Of a DNA stretch of 64,000 nucleotides, positions 42,982-50,531 are shown one piece after another (the first letter of the stretch is position 1; each line of letters begins with the position of its first letter). This stretch comes from Kordia algicida OT-1 (GTDB lineage Bacteria; Bacteroidota; Bacteroidia; Flavobacteriales; Flavobacteriaceae): assembly GCF_000154725.1 (NCBI RefSeq), contig NZ_DS544873.1, positions 1,250,863 through 1,314,862 of the forward strand, given 5' to 3'. The notes beneath the pieces are model-generated. The model saw nothing but the letters and a program-made list of their open reading frames with translations, was not told the DNA's origin and made no database searches. Position numbers and translations under genes: made by a program.

Positions 42982-45162
42982 TTAATTTTTTAAGACTTTC
43001 GTCTGAAGCAACACGTTACCATTTGTACCAAAAGCTTTTAAGAAGTACATTCCTGTTTGTAAGTTTGGTAAGTTGATTGTTTTTTGCGTCGAATTGATCG
43101 TTTCTGTTAGCAATTGTCGTCCGTCAATACTGAATAATTCCACTTTTGAAAGTTGATTGTTTTCAGCCTGAATCGTTATTTGATTGGTAAACGGAACAGG
43201 ATATACTTTTGTAGTAGTTGCTTGAAATTCATCAGTAGTTAAAAATCCACTAAAATATTGATTCGCTTTGTAGAAAGCTTCTACGCCAATTTTTTCTCCA
43301 ATAATTCTTCCGCGAATATCGTCAATTGGTGGATGAATTCCGCCCCAAATTCTCGATAAACTTGTCTGATCTGAAGCATCACGATAGGTTGCCCATTGTA
43401 ATGTGAATGGCGCACTTGGTCCTTTTTCAAAGACTAAAAAGTTATCTTGTGGAATATCAAACGTTCCCATTCCGCCAGGAAAATATTCATCACCTGTGAG
43501 TAATGTTAATACTTCTGCAGCAGCGCGTGAAAATGTAGAATGTCCTGAGACATATCCTGCAAAAGGAGGCGTTACAAAGGTTCCACGTTGATATGGCCAC
43601 CATCTGGATGCTAAAATCCAGTCGACACCAGCAATGTCTTGCGTCGGATCGTCAATATAATCTGGTCCTTTCCAAGCGTAAACTTTCAGTTTTCCAACAT
43701 TTTCATCATTATCGCCCGCTAACGGATCGCCTGTTTCAATTAATTCAATATAGTTGGGAATTAATGGCAAACCATGCGGATCGTAACTTGGTAAAGAAGC
43801 ATCGGAACTTTGTCCTTTTGCCGCCATATACCGAATCGCAGAGATTGGTCGCACAAAATCATAATAACCTTTTACGCCCCAAGTATTGATGGCTGCATCA
43901 TGCATTGCTCCACCAAGCGCAAGATAGGATTTTACGTCCCATTGCAAATCGTCCAAAATTGGTCCGAAACCATTCCAACGTTTTTCAGTCATTGGATGAT
44001 CGCTTACATAGTTCATAATGGTAAACCAATGTCCTGGAGGCGTTTCAGAATCTGGTCCATCTGCCCAAAATTCTGCTAACACACGTGCATAGTCTGATCT
44101 TTTTACCATTTGTGGTTCATACGGAAGATTTGTCACTGGATTAAGATTTCGTCCCGTACTCGGATCGCCACCTTGAAAGATATCATAAAATGCTTTGTAT
44201 TCTTCAAAAGTTTCTGGAAAAGCAGTGGTGCTTAAGTTTCCAATGGCGCCAGGCGAAATGTCAATCATGGTGTCATCGGCAGGATCTAAATGTGAAGACC
44301 ATAACGAAACTAAGGCAAAGTGCCACTTGTACGGATCATCAATTCCATCTTCATTCGATTCTTGAATGTATACAGGTTCTCCCGGATCATTGTATACATA
44401 ACAATCAAATCCTTCATTAATTATTTCCAAATCATCCGCTTTTAACGCGAAAGGAATGACTTCTCCCCATTCTGGACTTAAAAAAGCGGGAATATTCGTT
44501 GGAAATGGATTTCCACTTTGATCGATAAATACACTAAATGCCAACGGTTGCCATTTGTTTGGATTGATATTGTCGTTGTCTTCGTATAATTCTAGAATTA
44601 ACGGACTGTTTACAGGTTGATAATGCTCATTTGCGTACCCATTTTGCTCGTTAGAACCATCTTGCAAACCAAATGTTATAATTTCATCTGCCAAATAGTT
44701 TCCTAGGGCAGCGTAAGAACCTGAACTGTAATCTGTAGACGTAAAATTCACATCATAACCATACGATTCAAATAGTGTTTGAAAACTTGCTAGGGAAGTG
44801 GTTGCACCAGGAGAGTTTGCAAAACGGTGAGAAAGTAAACGGTACATGGCATAACTGATGGTTTCATGTTGTGCCGCTGCGACGTCACTTGGTGTGGTAA
44901 TTCCATCAAAAGTACAGGTATAATTGGCATAGGTTTTTCCTAAGAAAACAGTTTCTGCATTGTTGTTAAATATTGCCCAAGCATCATACATGGCAATGGC
45001 ACTGTGAAATAAGTTTCGCGCGTGAACTGTGGGACGAGCAAAGTCGCCACGAATGGCATTTAATAATTCTTCATTCCAATCACGGGCAACGGAATGTTGT
45101 GCTTGAACTAACGGTATAGAAAGGAATAGACTTAAGAAAGTCGCTACAAGTATCTTTTTCAT
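42982..45162 (-). CDS. Vanadium-haloperoxidase-like T9SS-secreted protein
   Basis: A 726-residue secreted protein: signal peptide (LVATFLSLFLSIPLVQAQ), a vanadium-dependent haloperoxidase/PAP2 core and a C-terminal type IX sorting domain (KVYPVPFTNQITIQ ... GMYFLKAFG). The vanadate-site signature is nearly complete: K-GYYDFV-RP, then VSGHS (PSGH in the consensus) and SRIWGGIHPPID, which satisfies SRx5Hx3D. Such enzymes oxidise halides with H2O2, or in relatives act as acid phosphatases; the halide cannot be told. First gene of an operon with DUF4198 and HupE/UreJ, an odd partnership that may hint at metal or oxyanion supply. Confidence 0.85.
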   Translation of the reverse strand: MKKILVATFLSLFLSIPLVQAQHSVARDWNEELLNAIRGDFARPTVHARNLFHSAIAMYDAWAIFNNNAETVFLGKTYANYTCTFDGITTPSDVAAAQHETISYAMYRLLSHRFANSPGATTSLASFQTLFESYGYDVNFTSTDYSSGSYAALGNYLADEIITFGLQDGSNEQNGYANEHYQPVNSPLILELYEDNDNINPNKWQPLAFSVFIDQSGNPFPTNIPAFLSPEWGEVIPFALKADDLEIINEGFDCYVYNDPGEPVYIQESNEDGIDDPYKWHFALVSLWSSHLDPADDTMIDISPGAIGNLSTTAFPETFEEYKAFYDIFQGGDPSTGRNLNPVTNLPYEPQMVKRSDYARVLAEFWADGPDSETPPGHWFTIMNYVSDHPMTEKRWNGFGPILDDLQWDVKSYLALGGAMHDAAINTWGVKGYYDFVRPISAIRYMAAKGQSSDASLPSYDPHGLPLIPNYIELIETGDPLAGDNDENVGKLKVYAWKGPDYIDDPTQDIAGVDWILASRWWPYQRGTFVTPPFAGYVSGHSTFSRAAAEVLTLLTGDEYFPGGMGTFDIPQDNFLVFEKGPSAPFTLQWATYRDASDQTSLSRIWGGIHPPIDDIRGRIIGEKIGVEAFYKANQYFSGFLTTDEFQATTTKVYPVPFTNQITIQAENNQLSKVELFSIDGRQLLTETINSTQKTINLPNLQTGMYFLKAFGTNGNVLLQTKVLKN

Positions 45163-45217
45163 TTGGGTTGATCGAGGTTTTGCCGTAAACTTACTTAAAA
45201 GATTATATTTTTACAAA

Positions 45218-46432
45218 CTATGTCGTTGACAATGAAGCGCTTTTCGTTATTTTTTTTAAAATGTATAAAATTAGTAACGAGCAGCTTCCGCAGATAAGGA
45301 AACCAACGAATAGAGGAGAAGCGGTATTTTTTATAAAACTACCGATGAATGTTGCAATAGGAACTGCCATAATTGTAGAGACAAAACCGTTGATTGCTGC
45401 GCCAATTCCTGCAATGTGTCCAACTGGTTGCATGGCTAACGAGCGTAAATTCCCGAAAAGGAAGCCTATTGAAAAAAATTGAATTCCGAAGAATGGTACT
45501 AAAACGTATACACTCGGATTGGGTTTTCCATAAAAAAGAAAGAGGTAGAGCAGTGGTATCATGGTAAAGACTATCATAAATGCACGAACCAGTTTATACA
45601 TTCCGTATTTGAGAACGAAGGTTCCGTTTAAGAATGTGGCAAATCCGACAGAAATGGCAAGTGCCGCAAATACGTATGGAAATTCTTCAACCATTCCATA
45701 TTGATTTTGAAAGATATTTTGCGACGCGCTTAAATATACCATAAACGAACCTGTGATTAATCCTGAGATTAACGTAAAAGCGATTGCTGTTTTGAATTTT
45801 AAAAATTCTTTTAATCCATTGATAAATAAATTTTTAGATAGCTTTATTTTATTTTCTGGATGAAGTGTTTCTGGTTGTCGTTTCCAGAGCCAAATCATGA
45901 TAATAGCACCAAATATTAATTGGCTATTAAAGATAGATCGCCATCCAAATGCATCTAACATTAGTTTTCCTAAAGCTGGTGCAACTACAGGAACGAGGAT
46001 AAATATTGCTACGATAAACGACATGATTTTTGCCATATAATCTCCGCTAAAACTATCGCGAACCATTGCAATACTGATGGTTCTTGGTGCGGCAAGTCCG
46101 ATGCCTTGCAGAATTCGCCCCACAACCATCATTTCAACAGTTGTCGCCATAACGCACAGAAAACTTGCTAGTACAAATAGTGTAAAACCAAGATAAATAA
46201 CTGGTTTTCGCCCTATACTATCAGAGAGTGGACCAAAAATCAACTGTCCGAAACCTAAACCTAAGAAAATCATTGTGATAAGTAGTTGATTATCTGTAGT
46301 TTCTTTGGTTCCGATACTTATACCAATCGCTTCTAATGCAGGTAAAATGGCATCGATAGAAAGTGCTACAATAGACATCAACGATGCCATGAGGATGATA
46401 AATTCTGTTTGCGACTGATTTTTTGAAAGCAT
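45218..46432 (-). CDS. MFS drug-efflux transporter, Bcr/CflA type
   Basis: A 404-residue twelve-helix major facilitator. It has the Bcr/CflA-like start (SIVALSIDAILPALEAIG), loop 2-3 motif A as GPLSDSIGRKPVIYLG, GRILQGIGLAAPRTISIAMVRD (motif C region) and two six-helix halves. It should export drugs or small metabolites with proton antiport; substrate unknown. The start codon lies four bases after an exact -7 element, so the mRNA is probably leaderless. Separate from the haloperoxidase operon by 55 bp, although on the same strand and upstream of it. Confidence 0.9.
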   Translation of the reverse strand: MLSKNQSQTEFIILMASLMSIVALSIDAILPALEAIGISIGTKETTDNQLLITMIFLGLGFGQLIFGPLSDSIGRKPVIYLGFTLFVLASFLCVMATTVEMMVVGRILQGIGLAAPRTISIAMVRDSFSGDYMAKIMSFIVAIFILVPVVAPALGKLMLDAFGWRSIFNSQLIFGAIIMIWLWKRQPETLHPENKIKLSKNLFINGLKEFLKFKTAIAFTLISGLITGSFMVYLSASQNIFQNQYGMVEEFPYVFAALAISVGFATFLNGTFVLKYGMYKLVRAFMIVFTMIPLLYLFLFYGKPNPSVYVLVPFFGIQFFSIGFLFGNLRSLAMQPVGHIAGIGAAINGFVSTIMAVPIATFIGSFIKNTASPLFVGFLICGSCSLLILYILKKITKSASLSTT

Positions 46433-46436
46433 TGCG

Positions 46437-46444
46437 CAAAAGTA
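46437..46444 (-). promoter_or_regulatory. -7 element TACTTTTG, four bases before the ATG
   Basis: On the minus strand TACTTTTG, CGCA, ATG. Same octamer and same 4-nt spacing as before the helicase gene at 8481. No TTG at -33. Confidence 0.6.
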
Positions 46445-46557
46445 CGGCTTCTCTATGAGTTTACAGTTTTTATATGGGAAAGGTTTGTTAAATATATGTT
46501 ATAATTTAAAATTGAGTTTTACGTAGATTTAAGTATCTTAGAATTTTACTTTTGGTT

Positions 46558-47277
46558 ATGAAATTTTTCAATAAAAAACGATTGTCATTAATGGGAAAAA
46601 CTACTATAAAGAAGTATTTAAAATATGCTTTTGGTGAAATTATTTTAGTTGTAATCGGGATTTTGATTGCGGTTGGAATTAATAATTGGAATCAACGGAC
46701 ACAGTTGAATAGTTCGAATGTAGAGTTGCGAAAAAATGTAATCAATCAATTGGAAAAAGATATTTTGCACATTGAAACGTATGAAAAAGAGCTTGATACT
46801 TTACAGAATAATTATTTGAATATTTTAGATAAAGCTCATGACAAAAGCATGTTAAAACGTGGATCAGTCGTTGGAACTTTATTATTCTCGTTAAATACTA
46901 TGGATACTGACACACATGTAATCAATATGATTGATAATGCGAAGTTGAACGAATCGAAAGCTTCTGAAAAATTATTGAACTTAAATGCTGCATATAAAAT
47001 TTACTTGGAAGAAATAAAAGATGTAGAAGATTTAATTTTTGAAACGATTACTGATAATTTAAAAGAAATTGAACGTACGCAGGATTGGTATACAGATTTT
47101 ATTACAGACTTTGTTTGCAAGAATGAGTGTATTTCATATTTAAAAAATGACAAGCGACATAAAGCTAGAATGGCGTCGTTGCGTTTCTTGTATGTCAATA
47201 GTTATGGAAATATTATCAGAGCATTAAAAAAGGATTTGATTTCTTATAAGAATGATTTGGAATTGATCGTGGAATAA
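46558..47277 (+). CDS. DUF6090-family membrane-anchored protein
   Basis: 239 residues from the ATG at 46558; a TTG two codons earlier is in frame but less likely. The diagnostic segment is YLKYAFGEIILVVIGILIAVGINNWNQ (about 20-45): a single membrane helix with the GEIxLVVIGILIAxxINNWN wording of DUF6090, very common in Flavobacteriia. The remaining 190 residues are charged helices (LRKNVINQLEKDILHIETYEKELDTL) predicted outside the membrane. Function unknown. Followed by the repeat element at 47371-47466. Confidence 0.85.
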   Translation: MKFFNKKRLSLMGKTTIKKYLKYAFGEIILVVIGILIAVGINNWNQRTQLNSSNVELRKNVINQLEKDILHIETYEKELDTLQNNYLNILDKAHDKSMLKRGSVVGTLLFSLNTMDTDTHVINMIDNAKLNESKASEKLLNLNAAYKIYLEEIKDVEDLIFETITDNLKEIERTQDWYTDFITDFVCKNECISYLKNDKRHKARMASLRFLYVNSYGNIIRALKKDLISYKNDLELIVE

Positions 47278-47370
47278 GGAGAGTTGTTTGGAGGTTGTAA
47301 CTGTTAAGAGTTTTTAAAATATTCTATTTAACATAATATAAATTATAGTACAAATGTATTCCGTTTAGTA

Positions 47371-47466
47371 AAATGGCGAATACTGTGTATTTAATATCAT
47401 TGTAACTATAATGACACTTTTTAGTGTTTTATATTTACAATAAAAATTTTATAGCCATTTTATGGC
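47371..47466 (+). repeat. Three-hairpin repeat element, copy A
   Basis: Contains GGCGAATACTGTGTATTTA with hairpin AATAC-TGT-GTATT (47379-47391), then ACACT-TTTT-AGTGT (47414-47427), then GCCA-TTTTA-TGGC (47454-47466). A diverged copy with the same three hairpins in the same order lies at 50263-50370. The two copies flank the two-gene island 47858-49965. Confidence 0.75.
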
Positions 47467-47637
47467 ATTCAATGCTTTTCTTTAGTTATTCATACTGTTT
47501 TAAAAAAAAATTATGAATACCAAGTAATTGTAAATCATAATTCTATTAGATTTTTTTAGCATATTTTGTACTTATGTTAAGAAAAAATAAAATACGCGAT
47601 TCTCAGCGATTGAATAATTCATGATTTATTGCGCATT

Positions 47638-47742
47638 ATGAAACTTCAAAATGAACTTATTGAAAATGCCAATAAGAAACTTAAAAATGAGATTATAGAT
47701 TTTAAGAAACGTGTAAATTATGGAACTGGGAAGTTTGAGTGA
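47638..47742 (+). CDS. 34-codon ORF, possible small gene or remnant
   Basis: ATG at 47638, TGA at 47740. The product MKLQNELIENANKKLKNEII followed by DFKKRVNYGTGKFE is a charged amphipathic helix of coiled-coil type. A TATTTTGTACTT promoter-like string lies about 70 bp upstream. It could be a real small protein, or the remnant of a kinase-type linker (AN-x-x-L-x-N-E wording). No homolog recognised. Confidence 0.25.
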   Translation: MKLQNELIENANKKLKNEIIDFKKRVNYGTGKFE

Positions 47743-47857
47743 ATATATAGTCAAGTAGAACGTTTTCCGTATTTGTAAGCATAATTTTACCTAAGCCTGT
47801 ATTGAGGCTTTCGGTAGGCTTAAGATAAACCTGTCGAAATACCAAAGAAAGTAGGTT

Positions 47858-48562
47858 CTAAAGTTCATTAACATTAATGAAACTAAAGTCGATGAAACTT
47901 TGATTGTTAGGAAGTTCATATTCAATAAATTCTTCATTAGAAATAGAATACTTTAAAATTTTAGTATTGGAAATATCTCTTTCAGTAAGATAAATACTAT
48001 TAGATAACCCAAAACAAGCATGAATAATATCTCGAAGACGATCATTTCTATCACGATTCTTCATAATAATCGATCTTGTATGGATACTAAAGTTTCTAAG
48101 TATCACATATTCACAAACAGCATCTATACGCCCCATATCTAAATAAGCCGCACATAGCTCTAGATCATTCCCGATACTACGATAATTGATAGAAATGGTG
48201 CGAGACTCTCGTAGATGAACAATTGCATGGTAATTAATAGAAATTCCATCTAGACTTAACAAGATTAAAATACTGGTTCTATTAATTGAACCCTTAATAA
48301 GTAAAAGATCTACTTCATTGTGAATAATTTTCTGAATGGTAATATTCTCTAAGATAGTATATCCATTATTAAAAAATGGATCTTCCTGTGTACTTTCCTC
48401 TAACCATCTCTTTACGGATTCTTCAGTTTTTACAACTTCTCCTAATTCTTCAATATTTAGGATAGGTTGAGCTGTAAAATCTTTATCAAGTTTATAAAGA
48501 ATAGCTCCTCTCCTCTTACCAAAACTACTATTTATACCAACGAATGACTCTTTATACTTCAT
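47858..48562 (-). CDS. Unknown protein, second gene of AT-rich island
   Basis: A 234-residue protein without signal peptide, membrane helix or recognised motif. The sequence alternates short beta strands and turns (VDLLLIKGSINRTSILILLSLDG, RTISINYRSIGNDLELCAAYLD, IIHACFGLSNSIYLTERD), a rhythm like beta-propeller blades; this is only an impression. The start codon overlaps the stop of the upstream 468-residue protein gene by four bases (ATGA), so the two are coupled and probably act together. Codon use is strongly AT-biased. Function unknown. Confidence 0.6.
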   Translation of the reverse strand: MKYKESFVGINSSFGKRRGAILYKLDKDFTAQPILNIEELGEVVKTEESVKRWLEESTQEDPFFNNGYTILENITIQKIIHNEVDLLLIKGSINRTSILILLSLDGISINYHAIVHLRESRTISINYRSIGNDLELCAAYLDMGRIDAVCEYVILRNFSIHTRSIIMKNRDRNDRLRDIIHACFGLSNSIYLTERDISNTKILKYSISNEEFIEYELPNNQSFIDFSFINVNEL

Positions 48563-49965
48563 TTTATGACACCAGAGGAAGAAACTTCAACGATAAGATT
48601 TGTAATTCTTTCACCTAATTCTGATTTATAAAATGTTTTAGAAGCTATATCCTCTCTAGGGTTCCAAAAGAAGCATTTGCTACTACTACAGGCAACAATT
48701 AATACATCATTATTTATTTTAACAACCTTGACACTAAAAGTTCTAAACTGTTTCTCCAATGGTAGCTGTGCAAGCACTAAGTCAAAATTATCAACTTCTC
48801 GTATGGTTAGTTCCTCATTTGTCACTAACACAAGAAATTCATTTGGAAGTTTCTTGGTAATAATAGCCTTTCCTTTTTCAATATACAGATCATTCACATC
48901 AAATTCGAGATACCCTTTTAAAGATTTAAAAATTCGATTTAAATTTTCAAAAAGATACCTATCATTTTTATATTCTTCCACTAAATCTATACCTAATGCC
49001 ATTTTGCGCTTTATTTCCCGAATGAACATCCCTAAATGCCCCGTAAAATAAGCCCCATGAATAGGATTCCAATTAAGTAATTGAAAATCATTAATTATTG
49101 CTTTTGGAATTCGCCCCAAACAATCATAAGCCATAATTCCACCTTGTATGAAACGTATATGGTCTAAATTTTCAGGTGTCCAAGAATCTTGGCTCCATGC
49201 ATCAGTTATCTCTTGTAATTCTGAAATTTTGAATATAGATTTTGTAATATTTTGGCTAAAAATAAATTTTTGCCTCATATCAGAAATACTTTCATTGTGA
49301 TCATCTAAGGCCTTTTCAAGCAATTTCATTTTCTCAGAATTTACCCATGAATATTTGCTATCATCAAATACCTCATTAACAAATTGATCAATAACCTCAG
49401 TATTATTTGGAAAACCTATCTGTTCGACTAGAGAAGCTAATTTTTGTTCAATTCGTAAAACTGCTAATTGAGTCTCATCACTTTGAATTTTCATCTCTTG
49501 AAAGTCCTTACGGGATTCTATTACAATTGTATTGATATCTTCAATTTCTTTATGTTGGTTAACTTCTAGTATTTCAATTATTTTTGACAATTGAGACTTA
49601 ATATCCTTAAATTCAACTTTATCATTAATACTTTTCAAATAGTTATATGCGGCTTGATATTTTGTTCGTGCTAGTTCTTCTTCATAAATAGTGTAAAATG
49701 TTTTTAACCCAGGGTTTGAATTGAAAATTTTATTTATAGTTTCTGGGTTATTTACTATTTGCTTTATATTTTTTTGTAGCTTTTCTTTATTACGGTCTCT
49801 AATGTCAACATTTGGACTCCAAGTCTCGAGAGATTTTGTAAAACAAGATTTAATTTGTTGTTTGACACTATCATTTTTAAGTATTATTCTTGAAAGTTTA
49901 GGATTTATATCTATAGCTATTCCAGCTCCATAACTTATAATAAATGATAAAAGAATTGGATCCAT
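48559..49965 (-). CDS. Unknown protein with STAND/NACHT-type N-terminal helical region
   Basis: A 468-residue protein, first of two coupled genes. The N-terminus (SFIISYGAGIAIDINPKLSR, then SCFTKSLETWSPNVDIRDRNKEK) resembles the helical N-terminal region I know from bacterial NACHT/STAND proteins, with the F-x-x-A/S-L-x-x-W...dIR pattern. No Walker A or B motif follows, so it is not itself a complete NTPase. Residues about 135-195 are coiled coil (LSKIIEILEVNQHKEIEDIN ... IEQKLASLVEQI). The last 130 residues are beta strands ending RITNLIVEVSSSG. Very AT-rich. A sensing or defence role is possible but speculative; nothing catalytic is visible. Confidence 0.6.
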   Translation of the reverse strand: MDPILLSFIISYGAGIAIDINPKLSRIILKNDSVKQQIKSCFTKSLETWSPNVDIRDRNKEKLQKNIKQIVNNPETINKIFNSNPGLKTFYTIYEEELARTKYQAAYNYLKSINDKVEFKDIKSQLSKIIEILEVNQHKEIEDINTIVIESRKDFQEMKIQSDETQLAVLRIEQKLASLVEQIGFPNNTEVIDQFVNEVFDDSKYSWVNSEKMKLLEKALDDHNESISDMRQKFIFSQNITKSIFKISELQEITDAWSQDSWTPENLDHIRFIQGGIMAYDCLGRIPKAIINDFQLLNWNPIHGAYFTGHLGMFIREIKRKMALGIDLVEEYKNDRYLFENLNRIFKSLKGYLEFDVNDLYIEKGKAIITKKLPNEFLVLVTNEELTIREVDNFDLVLAQLPLEKQFRTFSVKVVKINNDVLIVACSSSKCFFWNPREDIASKTFYKSELGERITNLIVEVSSSGVIK

Positions 49966-50194
49966 ATTTAAGAATTAATATTAAGCTTTAAAGATATGTA
50001 AGATATTAGTATTTACAATAAGAAAGGATTTACAATTAAACTTAGCTCATTTTTAAGTTTTTATTTAAAAATTAGCCTAATTAACCACTCCACAACTATT
50101 CCACTTCGCTCCTACGTCACTTGTGTAAAAACTGTTCCATTACCTTTCTTGAAGAAACTTTTTAGTAATAACTTTTTAAAATGTGATAAATAAA

Positions 50195-50217
50195 CTTTGC
50201 TTTTCGCCTAAGCAAAG
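50195..50217. repeat. Hairpin CTTTGCTT...AAGCAAAG
   Basis: Perfect 8-bp stem with loop TTCGCCT in the intergenic region between the island and the sensor kinase. No T run, so not a clear terminator. Confidence 0.5.
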
Positions 50218-50262
50218 TAACATAACGCGAGAACATTATAATACAAATATGTAATATGAGAA

Positions 50263-50370
50263 AATTGGCGAATACTGCGTATTTAGCATTATTTAGGATA
50301 ATTGTAGATATAATGACACGTTAGTGTTTTATATTATCGTCAACAATTATGTTAAAGCCATTTTACGGCT
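50263..50370 (+). repeat. Three-hairpin repeat element, copy B
   Basis: GGCGAATACTGCGTATTTA with hairpin AATAC-TGC-GTATT (50271-50283), ACAC-GTTA-GTGT (50316-50327) and AGCC-ATTTTAC-GGCT (50356-50370). Compared with copy A the stems are kept while loops and spacers differ. Confidence 0.75.
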
Positions 50371-50531
50371 CATATTTATCACTATTCAGAAAACCTGATT
50401 CTATATATCTGTTTTACAAAGTACTTGGATCATAATATATAATTTCCATAAGTCATTTATATTAACTATTTTGGTTTCCCGTAACACGAACCTACTTTAA
50501 AATTTCTTGCTAAATTGACTATTGGCGAACT

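Larger units (their letters stand above)
47278..47857. other. Long AT-rich intergenic region with copy A and a REP-like hairpin
   Basis: It holds the three-hairpin element (copy A), the 34-codon ORF, a CGTTTTCCGTA motif (47761-47771) and a hairpin TAAGCCT (47792-47798)/AGGCTTA (47816-47822) with CCTGTCGAAATACC downstream, of REP-like wording. No convincing large gene. Confidence 0.55.
49966..50531. other. Intergenic region before the sensor kinase gene
   Basis: 566 bp without a credible gene. It holds the CTTTGCTT hairpin, repeat copy B and GGTTTCCCGTA (50473-50483), the last about 50 bp before the kinase ATG. The promoters of the island operon (-) and of the kinase (+) must both lie here; no exact TTG/TAnnTTTG pair is visible for either. 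Confidence 0.55.
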
